From Clostridium estertheticum (GTDB lineage: Bacteria > Bacillota > Clostridia > Clostridiales > Clostridiaceae), in the NCBI RefSeq assembly GCF_011065935.2, contig NZ_JAAMNH020000001.1, forward strand, positions 2,129,001 to 2,193,000: 64,000 bases of DNA, in the 5' to 3' direction. Below are positions 8,453-18,530 of this stretch, piece by piece. The notes beneath the pieces are model-generated. The model was not told the origin of the DNA. It saw only the letters and a program-made list of their open reading frames with translations, and made no database searches. Both the position numbers and the translations under genes were made by a program. Every line of letters begins with the position of its first letter. The first letter of the stretch is position 1.

Positions 8453-10078
8453 TTGTCTACAGAAAATGTACTACTTAAAGTAGAAGGTGTTGGCAAAGAA
8501 TATGACGGAAACAGGGTGCTTAAAGATATAAATTTCACACTTGAAAAAGGAAAAATATTGGGACTTGTAGGAGAGAATGGAGCAGGCAAATCTACATTGA
8601 TGAATATCTTATTTGGAATGAAGGTGATTTCTGAAACTGGTGGATACGAAGGTGCTGTTTATTTAAATGGAGAGAAAATTAAATTTAAAAGCCCTGTGGA
8701 TGCATTAAAGGCAGGAATAGGAATGGTACACCAAGAATTTTCACTAATTCCTGGGTTTACGGTAGGAGAGAATGTACTTCTTAACATGGAAAAGACCAAG
8801 AAAAGCTTGATTTCAAAGCTCCTAGGTAAACGGGTGGAAACTATGGATTTACCAGAAATTCGAAAGAGTGCTCAAAAGGCAATAGATACATTGGGAGTTC
8901 AGCTAGATACGGAAACTTTGGTATCCGAGATGCCAGTTGGACATAAGCAATTTATAGAAATAGCACGTGAAATTGACAGAAGTCAGGTTAAGCTTATTGT
9001 TTTAGATGAGCCAACTGCAGTACTTACAGAATCTGAAGCTGAGATCCTACTTAAATCAATGAGACTGCTGGCAGATATAGGTATTTCTATTGTATTTATA
9101 TCCCACAGACTTCGTGAAATAACATCTATTTGCGATACTATTGTTGTACTTCGTGATGGATTAGTTGTGGTAGAGTCACCAGCAGAGAGTGTGAATGTAA
9201 GGCAGATTGCTGAATGGATGGTAGGTAGAGATGTTGATGAAGATGCCACACATATAAAACCCATAGTAAAAATTGACGAAAAGGATATAATTTTCGAAAC
9301 TAGAAATCTCTGGGTGGACATGCCTGGTGAAACAATTAAAAATGTGTCATTAAAGGTACGTAGAGGTGAAATATTAGGCATTGGTGGTCTTGCAGGGCAA
9401 GGCAAGCTTGGAATTCCAAACGGAATTATGGGACTTTTTGCGAGCGGTGGGGAGATTTTCTTTGAGGGTAAACCACTCCATTTAAACAATACGCTAAATG
9501 CTCTACAAAGTGGCATAGCGTTTGTATCTGAGGACCGTAGAGGTGTTGGACTACTTTTAGATGAACCTATTGACTGGAATATTGCGTTTAATGCCATGCA
9601 AGTTCAAAATAAATTCCTAAAAAGTTATTTGGGGGGGGCGATTAAGTGGCGAGACGAGAAAGCTATGAAAACATGCGCAATGGAATATATAAAGTCACTA
9701 GAAATTCGGTGTACTAGCCAGCGTCAATTAGCAAGGAATCTTTCGGGCGGGAATCAACAGAAGGTTTGTCTAGCAAAGGCATTCGCTATGAATCCAAAAC
9801 TATTATTCGTCTCTGAGCCTACCCGTGGTATTGATGTTGGAGCAAAAAAATTAGTTTTAGATGCATTAAGAAAATATAACGAAGAAAACAACACAACTAT
9901 AGTTATAATATCCTCAGAACTGGAAGAACTTAGATCTATTAGTGATAGGATAGCTATTGTTTGTGAAGGAAAAATATTTGGTATTCTGCCACCAGATGCG
10001 CCAGTAATTGATTTTGGGTTATTAATGGCCGGAGAATTTAAGATAAACGAAGAGGGGGAAAAAATATGGCTCAGATAA
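8453..10078 (+). CDS. Sugar/nucleoside-type ABC importer ATPase with two ABC domains
   Basis: Fused double ATPase of the RbsA/MglA type (541 residues). The first domain has GENGAGKST (Walker A), LIVLDEPTAVL (Walker B) and a weak signature. The second has a degenerate Walker A (GGLAGQGKLG) but an intact NLSGGNQQKV signature and SEPTRGIDVG, the usual asymmetry in this family. An upstream GTG at 8444 lies inside the ribosome site AAGAGGTG; the TTG at 8453 is correctly spaced and is taken as the start. It overlaps the first permease gene by 13 bases. Confidence 0.88.
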   Translation: MSTENVLLKVEGVGKEYDGNRVLKDINFTLEKGKILGLVGENGAGKSTLMNILFGMKVISETGGYEGAVYLNGEKIKFKSPVDALKAGIGMVHQEFSLIPGFTVGENVLLNMEKTKKSLISKLLGKRVETMDLPEIRKSAQKAIDTLGVQLDTETLVSEMPVGHKQFIEIAREIDRSQVKLIVLDEPTAVLTESEAEILLKSMRLLADIGISIVFISHRLREITSICDTIVVLRDGLVVVESPAESVNVRQIAEWMVGRDVDEDATHIKPIVKIDEKDIIFETRNLWVDMPGETIKNVSLKVRRGEILGIGGLAGQGKLGIPNGIMGLFASGGEIFFEGKPLHLNNTLNALQSGIAFVSEDRRGVGLLLDEPIDWNIAFNAMQVQNKFLKSYLGGAIKWRDEKAMKTCAMEYIKSLEIRCTSQRQLARNLSGGNQQKVCLAKAFAMNPKLLFVSEPTRGIDVGAKKLVLDALRKYNEENNTTIVIISSELEELRSISDRIAIVCEGKIFGILPPDAPVIDFGLLMAGEFKINEEGEKIWLR

Positions 10079-11100
10079 ATAAATTCATCAAAAACTTTGG
10101 ATGGGCCCGCATCATCATTGCCATTTTCCTGCTAATATTATTTATTATTGCTCCTATTTTCGGGGTAAGGGTCGATACATCTTTAAATGATGTTATTGTG
10201 CGTTTTGGTATGAGTGGTATCATGGTACTTTCTATGGTGCCTATGATACAATCAGGATGCGGGCTGAACTTTGGTGTTCCAGTTGGCCTTATATCAGGAA
10301 TGATGGGAGCTGTGGTGAGCCTAGAGTTTAATCTTACAGGTATGGCAGGGATTGGAGTAGCCATTCTAGTTGGCCTTGCTATGGCCGCAGTTTTGGGTTT
10401 TCTTTATGGATTGCTTTTAAATCGTGTTAAAGGTGATGAAATGATTATAGCCACATATGTGGGTTTCTCATTCATATTTTTAATGAACATAATGTGGCTC
10501 AAACTTCCCTTTAAAAATCCAGCAAGTGTTATGGGTTTCAAAGGTGAGGGACTTAGGACCACAATTAGTATTGAAGAGTACTGGATACATGTACTTAGTG
10601 ATATCTTAAAAATTCCTGTTTCAAAATATCTAATTATCCCTACAGGAATGATTTTATTTTTTATTATTATGTGTTTGATAGTTTGGGGCTTTTTTAAAAC
10701 AAAGCTTGGCACTGCTATTACAGCAGTGGGCTCTAATCCAGATTATGCAAGGGCTTCAGGAATTAATATTAATAAAATGAGAGTAGTATCAGTAATGCTG
10801 TCAACAATGATAGCAGCAGTTGGTATGATTGCTTTTGAGCAAGGCTTTGGTTTTGTTCAAATGTACAATGGACCCTCAGCGTTTGTCTTTCCATCGGTGG
10901 CAGCTGTTCTCCTTGGAGGTGCTTCAGTTAACAAAGCAACCATCACCAATGTAGTTATTGGAACATTTTTGTTTCAAGGTATTTTGACAATGACGCCGTC
11001 AGTCATAAACAGTGCGATCAATATTGACGTATCTGAAATCATCCGAATAATAGTTTCTAACGGATTGATTGTATATGCACTGACTCGGAAAGGGAGGTAG
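10066..11100 (+). CDS. ABC importer permease 1 (RbsC-like)
   Basis: Hydrophobic protein of 344 residues with about nine to ten helices and the BPD_transp_2 pattern: TKLGTAITAVGSNPDYARASGIN for the cytoplasmic loop contacting the ATPase and VLLGGASVNKATITNVVIGT near the C-terminus. The ATG lies inside the end of the ATPase gene and behind GAGGGGGAAA. It pairs with the next gene as a heterodimeric channel. Confidence 0.87.
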   Translation: MAQINKFIKNFGWARIIIAIFLLILFIIAPIFGVRVDTSLNDVIVRFGMSGIMVLSMVPMIQSGCGLNFGVPVGLISGMMGAVVSLEFNLTGMAGIGVAILVGLAMAAVLGFLYGLLLNRVKGDEMIIATYVGFSFIFLMNIMWLKLPFKNPASVMGFKGEGLRTTISIEEYWIHVLSDILKIPVSKYLIIPTGMILFFIIMCLIVWGFFKTKLGTAITAVGSNPDYARASGININKMRVVSVMLSTMIAAVGMIAFEQGFGFVQMYNGPSAFVFPSVAAVLLGGASVNKATITNVVIGTFLFQGILTMTPSVINSAINIDVSEIIRIIVSNGLIVYALTRKGR

Positions 11101-11103
11101 GTC

Positions 11104-12213
11104 ATGAAATTTGATAAGAAAAAAATAGGTCCATTACTTACGGGTAGTGTTGTGCCATTAATGTTTTTAATCATCAGCATAATAGCAATACCGCTTTCGG
11201 GGTATTCTGGAGGTTTTTTGGTGGATCAGATTATAACCAGGCTGGCAAGAAACTCTTTCCTAGTATTATCACTGCTGCTTCCTATTATGGCAGGAATGGG
11301 TATCAACTTTGGGATGGTTTTAGGTGCTATGGCAGGTCAAATTGGATTGATATTTATTACTGACTGGGGTATTACAGGAGCTCCAGGGATACTCCTTGCG
11401 GCACTTGTTGCAGCTCCTATAGCAATAGGCCTTGGATATTTTTGTGGTGTGGTACTAAATAGGGCTAAAGGCCGTGAAATGGTTACTGGCATGATTCTAG
11501 GTTTTTTTATTCTTGGTGTTTATCAATTCTTTCTTTTATACATGTGCGGAAATGTAATTCCATTTAAGACTAGTTCACTGCTGCTTTCTAAAGGGTATGG
11601 TGTACGTAATGCCTTGAACTTGGGTGTAGCTAAAGGATTTGATAAACTAATTTTAATAAATATAAATGGTATAAATATTCCGGTTGGAACCTTTTTGATT
11701 ATAGGTTTGATTTGTGTCTTCACTGTTTGGTTTAGAAAAACAAAACTGGGTCAGGATATGAGAGCTGTAGGACTTGACATGAATGTATCTGATACTGCAG
11801 GAATTGCTGTTGATAAGACACGTATTCAGTCCATCATAATTTCAACAGTCCTTGCTTGCTTTGGACAAATAATTTATCTGCAAAATATAGGAACTATGAA
11901 CACCTATAATGGAGCAGATCAAGCAGGCCTTTTTGCAGCTGCATCACTTTTAGTTGGTGGTGCAACGGTTACTAAAGCTTCTATCCCAAATGCCATTATT
12001 GGTACTGCACTGTTTCATTTGATGTTTATAGTTATGCCTATGGCAGGCAAAAACATTACTGGGTCGGCTATGATTGGGGAATACTTGCGTATGTTTATAT
12101 CCTATGGAGTTATTACTATAGCGCTAGTTCTACATGCTTGGAAACGTCAAAAGGATAAAGATATGGAAAGGCATAGTTTTCAGCTAGACATGGAAAAACA
12201 GTCTAGTAAATAG
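11104..12213 (+). CDS. ABC importer permease 2 (RbsC-like)
   Basis: The 369-residue protein is a paralogue of the preceding permease, with parallel motifs GMGINFGMVLG, TKLGQDMRAVGLDMNVSDTAGI and LLVGGATVTKASIPNAIIGT, and a longer charged C-terminal tail (KRQKDKDMERH...). It starts three bases after the previous stop, behind GGGAGG. The four genes from 7073 form one operon for import of an unidentified solute. Confidence 0.87.
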   Translation: MKFDKKKIGPLLTGSVVPLMFLIISIIAIPLSGYSGGFLVDQIITRLARNSFLVLSLLLPIMAGMGINFGMVLGAMAGQIGLIFITDWGITGAPGILLAALVAAPIAIGLGYFCGVVLNRAKGREMVTGMILGFFILGVYQFFLLYMCGNVIPFKTSSLLLSKGYGVRNALNLGVAKGFDKLILININGINIPVGTFLIIGLICVFTVWFRKTKLGQDMRAVGLDMNVSDTAGIAVDKTRIQSIIISTVLACFGQIIYLQNIGTMNTYNGADQAGLFAAASLLVGGATVTKASIPNAIIGTALFHLMFIVMPMAGKNITGSAMIGEYLRMFISYGVITIALVLHAWKRQKDKDMERHSFQLDMEKQSSK

Positions 12214-12244
12214 GAAATGTGTTAGTATAGTTTGTATGAAAGAA

Positions 12245-12293
12245 ATAAGCCTTAGAGTGAGAAGTAATCTTCAAGCTCTGGGGCTTATATTTT
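12245..12293 (+). terminator. Terminator of the DUF3798 transporter operon
   Basis: A 13-bp stem (ATAAGCCTTAGAG with CTCTGGGGCTTAT, two G-T pairs) with an inner GAAG-TAAT-CTTC hairpin, followed by ATTTTAGTTT. It lies between convergent genes and may serve both. Confidence 0.8.
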
Positions 12294-12304
12294 AGTTTGA
12301 CTTT

Positions 12305-13726
12305 TTATCTTTGAAGCTTATCTTTTTCATTAAATTTGTTTTTATAATTCTGCTTATATTCATACATATTCTTATCTGCAATTCTTATCAACTCATTATA
12401 GTCAGTTGCATTATGGGGGAAGCTTGAAATGCCATAGCTAAAGCTACAGATAATTTTATTTCCTTCAAAAAGTATAGGATTATCAGCGAATTCTTTGATT
12501 ATGTCTTCTAATCTATGGATTAGGTCTTGCAAATTATCTCCCGAAAAAACTGCAACAAATTCATCTCCGCCAAAACGCGCAAATATATCTGAAACCCTAA
12601 TATTATTGCTTAAACCACTAGCAAAGATTTTAATTAATTCATCGCCTGCTAGATGGCCATATGTATCATTAATAGGCTTTAAGGCATTTATATCAAAGAT
12701 TACCACAAAAAAATTTTCATTACATGTTTTAGCCTTAGTAAAGGCTATGTTAAATAATTCTTCAAAATATCTTCTATTATATACATTTGTTAATTTGTCA
12801 TATCTGGATAAGTACACTGTTTCTTCATAAAGCGCATACTTAGCAATACCAAGCTCAATTTGCTTTTTCAAATATCCCATTACTTCTAAATCAGATTCAT
12901 CAAAAGCATTATTATCTGTGCTGTCAACATTTATTAGTGCATATAATCGATTATCTAAAAGAATTGGAGTACTAATAGAAGATTCCACCTTAATACTAAG
13001 GGTATTTTCTAAAACCTTAGTATATTTATTGAAGTTTAGTTTCTGAATATCATTAATAATAACAGCTTTATCTAAATTACCCACCACTGCGTTCCAAAAA
13101 AAAGAATCTTTTAGCTTAAGTGTGAATTCTTCAGATAGATTATTATCATAACCACTGCTTGCGATAATTTTTAAGTTTTCCTCTGCATTTAGAACTAATA
13201 CACAACCAAGAACACGATTATCCAGTGCCTGCATTACTTTTTCTAAAAGTAATATAAATAATTCTTTAATATCATTTATTTGAAGGAGAGCATGATTTAT
13301 ATCTAGCATGGATTCTTTTAGGTTTAACAGTTTATTTATTTTATTTTCCATACACTTCCGCTGTGTAATATCAACCATGTTACCTACAATTCCTTTTACT
13401 ATGCCTTCTTTGTTTACATTGGTTCCCTTGGTAAAGAGAATGTCATGTATTGATCCGTCTGAATATTTTACTCGTGCTTCATAAACTTGTTTTCCTTTGG
13501 ACTGCATTAATTTCATATCTGCACTATAATAAACATCTGCCAAATCTTTTGGGCTTATATCATAAACAGTATGTCCAATAACTTCTTCTTTTTTTAACCC
13601 TAAATACTCTATAAAAGCAATATTGCAATGTGTGTATATTCCCTTCTCATCCTTATAGAAAATTGGGTTAGGGATGCTATCAATAAGAGTTTGCAGAAAG
13701 TTAGCATCACTTTCTTTTAAAGCCAA
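12305..13726 (-). CDS. PAS-GAF-GGDEF diguanylate cyclase
   Basis: In order: PAS domain (about 8-120, with YKDEKGIYTHCNIAFIEYLG), GAF-like domain (about 140-300) and GGDEF domain (about 312-465) with intact FARFGGDEF active site, so c-di-GMP synthesis is likely. No transmembrane segment is seen, so the sensor is cytosolic. The start is doubtful. The first standard codon is TTG at 13726 without a ribosome site, but the frame stays open upstream to a perfect AGAGGAGG (about 13823-13831), seven bases before an in-frame ATC at 13816. A non-standard start there would add 30 residues. A consensus promoter lies about 50 bases further up. Confidence 0.88.
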   Translation of the reverse strand: MALKESDANFLQTLIDSIPNPIFYKDEKGIYTHCNIAFIEYLGLKKEEVIGHTVYDISPKDLADVYYSADMKLMQSKGKQVYEARVKYSDGSIHDILFTKGTNVNKEGIVKGIVGNMVDITQRKCMENKINKLLNLKESMLDINHALLQINDIKELFILLLEKVMQALDNRVLGCVLVLNAEENLKIIASSGYDNNLSEEFTLKLKDSFFWNAVVGNLDKAVIINDIQKLNFNKYTKVLENTLSIKVESSISTPILLDNRLYALINVDSTDNNAFDESDLEVMGYLKKQIELGIAKYALYEETVYLSRYDKLTNVYNRRYFEELFNIAFTKAKTCNENFFVVIFDINALKPINDTYGHLAGDELIKIFASGLSNNIRVSDIFARFGGDEFVAVFSGDNLQDLIHRLEDIIKEFADNPILFEGNKIICSFSYGISSFPHNATDYNELIRIADKNMYEYKQNYKNKFNEKDKLQR

Positions 13727-13863
13727 TGGGAGTTGTTTATTATTGTAAGAGTTAGAGGTGGTCGAGAAATTTCCTTTTTTTCTATGAAAAAAACGGGGGT
13801 GCTTATGCTGACGGATAAAAATTCCTCCTCTGAAACTACGATTTAGAAATACTTATAATTTTT

Positions 13864-13892
13864 ATTATATTTCCAGTAATTATAGTTGTCAA
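13864..13892 (-). promoter_or_regulatory. Consensus sigma-A promoter of the diguanylate cyclase gene
   Basis: On the minus strand TTGACA (13892-13887) and TATAAT (13869-13864) are separated by exactly 17 bases, both perfect matches. The predicted transcript would start near 13857, about 40 bases from the AGAGGAGG/ATC candidate start. Confidence 0.85.
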
Positions 13893-13918
13893 GTTAAAAA
13901 ATCTTTCCATTATTGGTA

Positions 13919-13947
13919 TTGAAGTTTTATTTTAAATAGAGTATACT
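13919..13947 (+). promoter_or_regulatory. Promoter of the TetR-ABC operon
   Basis: TTGAAG (13919-13924) and TATACT (13942-13947), 17-base spacer, 25 bases before the TetR start codon. It diverges from the cyclase promoter about 27 bases away. Confidence 0.75.
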
Positions 13948-13971
13948 ACAAAAGAGAACGGAGGTTTTCTA

Positions 13972-14577
13972 ATGCAATATTTGAAATATGAAGTTAGAAA
14001 AAATATAGTAGAAGAATCGCTAAAGGAATTTAAAGAAATGGGCTACAAAGGTACATCAATAAGGAATATAGCTGTGAATTCTCAAACATCTGTAGGAAAC
14101 TTTTATAAATATTTTCATAGTAAGGATGACTTGTATGAAAAATTAATTGGCTCTGTGTATGAAAGATTAATGGATTACATTAATCAATTTAATAAAGTAG
14201 AAATAAACGAAAAGGCAGATGAAATTTTTTATGAATTAATGGAAAAAATAATGGAGATATTTAAAGGGAGCAGCACAGAAATTACAATATTACTTAATAA
14301 AAGCGAAGGATCTAAGTATGAAAATTGTAAAAAAACCTTTGTCGATTTCATAACTAGAATAGTCTCTGAGAAAATGAAATATGAGCTATTACTCCAGGGG
14401 AAAAAACTTAAAAATAATTTTATTATATATCTAATGTCCTATAATCTTGTGGAGAGCATTTCTATAATACTTAGAGAAAAAGAGGATGGGGGAGAAGTGA
14501 GAAAGCTTATCCTTGATATAATAGATATATTTTATAGTAATATTATAGGCAAGCTAGATTGTGAAAATATTGATTAG
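13972..14577 (+). CDS. TetR/AcrR family transcriptional regulator
   Basis: The 201-residue protein has a typical N-terminal DNA-binding domain: ALKEF-like helix 1, then GTSIRNIAVNSQTSVGNFYKYF, the helix-turn-helix, and SKDDLYEKL. The C-terminal ligand domain is not similar to a class I can name. The ribosome site is ACGGAGG. It is followed after 11 bases by an ABC ATPase and a large permease and likely represses that operon, including itself. Confidence 0.88.
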   Translation: MQYLKYEVRKNIVEESLKEFKEMGYKGTSIRNIAVNSQTSVGNFYKYFHSKDDLYEKLIGSVYERLMDYINQFNKVEINEKADEIFYELMEKIMEIFKGSSTEITILLNKSEGSKYENCKKTFVDFITRIVSEKMKYELLLQGKKLKNNFIIYLMSYNLVESISIILREKEDGGEVRKLILDIIDIFYSNIIGKLDCENID

Positions 14578-14588
14578 GAGATAAAAAA

Positions 14589-15293
14589 ATGAAAAATTTT
14601 ATAGAACTAAAAAATGTGAAAAAAACTTACCACATGGGAGAAGTTATTATTAAAGCAGTAGATGATGTTTCATTTTCTATAGAAGAGGGTGAATTTGTAG
14701 TAGTTATTGGCGCTAGTGGTGCAGGAAAAACCACAATACTTAACCTTTTAGGAGGTATGGATCAGGTTACAAGTGGAAATATCCTTGTAGATGGTAATGA
14801 GATAAGCGAATATAATAAAAAAATGCTTACAAAGTATAGACGTGACGAAATAGGTTTTGTATTTCAGTTTTATAATTTAGTACAAAATTTAAATGCCATT
14901 GAGAATGTAGAGCTTGCAGTTGAAATATGTAAAAATCCAATGAATCCTGTAGATGTGCTTAATAATGTGGGACTCAAAGATAGAATGCAAAATTTTCCTT
15001 CCCAGCTTTCTGGAGGAGAACAGCAAAGGGTTTCCATAGCAAGAGCTTTAGCTAAAAATCCTAAATTGCTTCTTTGTGATGAGCCTACAGGTGCATTGGA
15101 TTATAATACTGGTAAATCAATACTTAAACTATTATCCGATACATCAAAAAAACATGGAATGACAGTTATAGTTATTACGCATAATTCTGCTATAACTCCT
15201 ATTGCAGACAAAATAATAACATTAAGAAGTGGTAAAGTTGAGAGTGTAGTTAAAAATAATAATCCAATGTCCATAGAAAAATTGGAGTGGTAA
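14589..15293 (+). CDS. MacB/LolD-type ABC transporter ATPase
   Basis: The 234-residue ATPase has Walker A GASGAGKTT, Q-loop FQFYNLVQNL, signature LSGGEQQRVSIARALA and Walker B LLLCDEPTGALD, a set typical of the MacB/LolD/FtsE group that works with FtsX-fold permeases. Such systems move lipids, peptides or drugs, or transmit signals by mechanotransmission. Its stop precedes the permease start by one base. Confidence 0.9.
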   Translation: MKNFIELKNVKKTYHMGEVIIKAVDDVSFSIEEGEFVVVIGASGAGKTTILNLLGGMDQVTSGNILVDGNEISEYNKKMLTKYRRDEIGFVFQFYNLVQNLNAIENVELAVEICKNPMNPVDVLNNVGLKDRMQNFPSQLSGGEQQRVSIARALAKNPKLLLCDEPTGALDYNTGKSILKLLSDTSKKHGMTVIVITHNSAITPIADKIITLRSGKVESVVKNNNPMSIEKLEW

Positions 15294-15294
15294 A

Positions 15295-18200
15295 ATGAAA
15301 AAAACATTTTTTAAAAACTTATTTAGGGATGTAAAACACACACTTTCAAGGTTTTTATCTATAGTAATAATTATTGCAATGGGAGTAGCTTTTTATGCTG
15401 GTATTAGAGCAACTAGTCCTGATATGAAAATATCAGCAGATTCTTATTTTAATGAAACGGAGTTTATGGATTTTAAATTGATTTCTACACTGGGACTTAC
15501 TGTGGATGATATAAACCAGGTGGAAAAACTAAAAGATGTAAAAAAGGTGGAGGGCTCCTTCTCAATAGATGCGGTAGTTGAAAAAGATAAACGAGAACTG
15601 GTGCTTAATGTTAATTCATTGCCATCTAAAGATGGCATAAATAAGATGAAAATTGTCTCAGGAAGAATGTCTGAAAATAATAATGAAGCCGTAGTGGAGG
15701 AAAGATTTTTAAGCGAAAATAATTTTAAATTAGGGGATATTATAGAACTTAAATCCGGCAAAGATACTAAAATAGGGGATGACTTAAAAATAAGCAAATT
15801 TAAAATAGTAGGAGCTTCACTGTCACCTCTATATTTATCAGCTCAAAGACAACTAAGCTCTATTGGAAATGGTTCAACTCGTGGATTTATTTATATTAAA
15901 CCTGAGGTGTTTAAGAGCGAAGTATATACTGAAATATATGTAAAGATTAACAAGGTGGAGTCAAAAGATAGTCTTTTATTAAATGAAGACTATAAAAATG
16001 TAGCTGCCGATATACAGCAAAAGCTAAAAGACCTTGGCGTTATAAGAAGTAAAGTTAGGTTTGACCAGGTAGTAGGTGAAGCTCAAAGTAAAATAAATAT
16101 AGCAGAAGAAAAATTAAATGTGTCTAAAAAAGAAGCAGAGGTTAAATTTGCAGAAGGCTATAAAAAATTAAATGATGCAAAAATTAAAACGGAGCAGGGC
16201 AAAGTAGAACTTGCAAGAAATCAAAAGATTTTTAATCAGAAAAAAGCGCAAGGGGAAATTCAAATTGCAGATGGGAAAAAGCAACTTGCTGCAAGTCAAG
16301 AGAAACTTAATCTAGGGAAGAAGCAAGCTGCAAATGGGATTTCATCCTCAATGGCATCAAAAGTTGCGGAGGCGAAAAAACAATTAGACTCCGACCCAAG
16401 TAATGCAACATATATTGCTCAGTTTAATGGGATAAATTTGATCTATGAAAAAAACATCCAGGGAAAAGATTTTGATAACATGTACAATTCCTTAAAAAAT
16501 GATGGTGCGTTAGAGCAGATTAAGCCTTATTTTGATATAGAATTGACAAAGAGCAATTTTGACAAGTCACAATCACAAATTGATGCGGGATGGGCTGAAT
16601 TAATTAAGCAGGAAAAATTGCTTCAAAAGGGAAAGCAAGATCTAGCATCCGGAAGCAAAAAACTTGCAGACGCTGAGAAAGAAATTGCTACAAATACGCA
16701 AAAATTAAAGGCTGAAGAAGAAAAAGCCAATGCTAAAATAAATGATGGTTATTTAGAAATTCAAAAGAATAAGGATAAAACTTCCGATATTAAATCTCCA
16801 GAGTGGTATGTACTTGGGAGGAGTGCTAACATAGGCTACGAAACCTATAGACAAGATAGTGACAGAATTAATAATATAGGCAAGGCATTTCCACTTATAT
16901 TTTTTTTGGTTGCAGCTTTAGTTAGTCTTACAACTATGACAAGAATGGTAGGTGAAAATAGAATTGAAATAGGAATTTTTAAAGCACTAGGATATTCAAG
17001 AGGGGCTATAGTTTCACACTATTTAATATATGCATTATCAGCCAGTATAACTGGATGTATATTAGGGGTGGCCTTCGGATTTAGACTTTTCCCCCCACTT
17101 ATTATGAATGCTTATGGCTCACTTTATTCTAATCCCATTTTATTAAATCCATTTAACGTTGAATTAGCACTTCAAGCTTCATTAATCGCTATATTATTTA
17201 CTGCAGTAGCAGCAGTTGCGGCAACTCTTGAAGAATTGAGGGAAACACCGGCATCGCTAATGAGACCAAAATCACCAAAGGCTGGGAAAACTATATTACT
17301 GGAAAGAGCAACCTTTATATGGAAAAGATTAAGCTTTACAAAAAAAGTTACTGCAAGAAATATATTTAGATACAAACAAAGACTTTTCATGACAGTAATA
17401 GGAATTGCCGTTTGCACAGGCCTTATGATAACAGGTTTTGGTCTTAAGTCTGGAATAATAGGTGCTGTAGAAAGTCAATTTACGAGTATATATAGATATG
17501 ATATGCAGTCAACACTTAAGAAAAACATAGATTATAATCAGAAAGCAACCACAGAAAATAAAATAATGGAAGATACCAATGTAAAATCAGTTTTATTTAC
17601 TTATACAAAGAATGGAACAGTAAATGTTAATAAATCTGGTAGAGAAGATGCATATGTTGTTGTTACAGAACATAAGGAGCAGCTTAATAACTATATTAAT
17701 CTTACAATGAAAGGGAATACTCTTGCTCTTTCTGAAGATGGTGTAATTATTACAGAAAAGCTATCCAAACTTATGAATAAAAAGATTGGAGACACCTTTG
17801 AAATAACACTAAATGATAAAGTGGTAAAAGCTAAAATTTCAGCTATTACGCAGCATTATGTTCAGCATTACATTTATATGAGTTCTGATTATTACAAAAA
17901 AATAACTGGGAGTAAACTAGAGTTTAATGGGTTCTATGGACTTTTAAAATCTACCACAGAAAGTTCTGAAAATAGTACCTCAAAGTTATTAACAACCATA
18001 AAAGATGTGGGCTCCATAAGTTATAAAAACAACGTACATTTTGATTTCAATAAAACTACAAAAAGTATCAATTCAGTGGTTCTGGTGTTAATAGTGTCTG
18101 CGGGAGTTCTTGCTTTTGTTGTAATATTTAATCTTACAAACATAAATATCAATGAACGAAAAAGAGAGCTGTCTACAATTAAACTTTTAGGTTTTTATAA

Positions 18201-18468
18201 TAATGAACTGGCCTTATATATATACCGTGAAAATATTATATTAACGGTTCTAGGAAGCTTAACTGGAATAGCTGTAGGCATGCTTTTAAACAGTTATGTA
18301 ATCAATACTGCTGAAACCAACGTGATGATGTTTATGAGACACATTGACCCAATTTATTTTCTGTACTCAGTACTAATTACTATATCTTTTTCTATAATTG
18401 TGAACTTAGCAATGTACAGAGAATTTGGCAATATAGATATGATCGAGTCACTTAAAAATGCAGAATAA
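15295..18468 (+). CDS. Large FtsX-like ABC permease with extracytoplasmic coiled coil
   Basis: The 1057-residue protein has a first helix at about 18-38, a long outer region to about 520, then two FtsX blocks (about 525-680 and 705-730, with 925-1045 at the C-terminus). The outer region contains two heptad-rich stretches (about 255-345 and 420-500) rich in Lys, Glu, Ala and Gln, which should form a long coiled-coil hairpin. This is the architecture of YhgE/bacitracin-like or MacB-type exporters in Firmicutes; the substrate is unknown. It forms an operon with the TetR gene and the ATPase. Confidence 0.85.
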   Translation: MKKTFFKNLFRDVKHTLSRFLSIVIIIAMGVAFYAGIRATSPDMKISADSYFNETEFMDFKLISTLGLTVDDINQVEKLKDVKKVEGSFSIDAVVEKDKRELVLNVNSLPSKDGINKMKIVSGRMSENNNEAVVEERFLSENNFKLGDIIELKSGKDTKIGDDLKISKFKIVGASLSPLYLSAQRQLSSIGNGSTRGFIYIKPEVFKSEVYTEIYVKINKVESKDSLLLNEDYKNVAADIQQKLKDLGVIRSKVRFDQVVGEAQSKINIAEEKLNVSKKEAEVKFAEGYKKLNDAKIKTEQGKVELARNQKIFNQKKAQGEIQIADGKKQLAASQEKLNLGKKQAANGISSSMASKVAEAKKQLDSDPSNATYIAQFNGINLIYEKNIQGKDFDNMYNSLKNDGALEQIKPYFDIELTKSNFDKSQSQIDAGWAELIKQEKLLQKGKQDLASGSKKLADAEKEIATNTQKLKAEEEKANAKINDGYLEIQKNKDKTSDIKSPEWYVLGRSANIGYETYRQDSDRINNIGKAFPLIFFLVAALVSLTTMTRMVGENRIEIGIFKALGYSRGAIVSHYLIYALSASITGCILGVAFGFRLFPPLIMNAYGSLYSNPILLNPFNVELALQASLIAILFTAVAAVAATLEELRETPASLMRPKSPKAGKTILLERATFIWKRLSFTKKVTARNIFRYKQRLFMTVIGIAVCTGLMITGFGLKSGIIGAVESQFTSIYRYDMQSTLKKNIDYNQKATTENKIMEDTNVKSVLFTYTKNGTVNVNKSGREDAYVVVTEHKEQLNNYINLTMKGNTLALSEDGVIITEKLSKLMNKKIGDTFEITLNDKVVKAKISAITQHYVQHYIYMSSDYYKKITGSKLEFNGFYGLLKSTTESSENSTSKLLTTIKDVGSISYKNNVHFDFNKTTKSINSVVLVLIVSAGVLAFVVIFNLTNININERKRELSTIKLLGFYNNELALYIYRENIILTVLGSLTGIAVGMLLNSYVINTAETNVMMFMRHIDPIYFLYSVLITISFSIIVNLAMYREFGNIDMIESLKNAE

Positions 18469-18484
18469 TATTAATAGTGCAACT

Positions 18485-18530
18485 AAAAAAAGCTCGGGAA
18501 GTAATCTATATGATTCTCTCCGGGCTTTTT
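18485..18530 (+). terminator. Terminator of the TetR-ABC operon
   Basis: AAAAAGCTCGG pairs with CCGGGCTTTTT (one G-T pair) around an AT-rich loop with its own small stem. Between here and 18695 I see only short fragments with no supportable gene. Confidence 0.85.
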
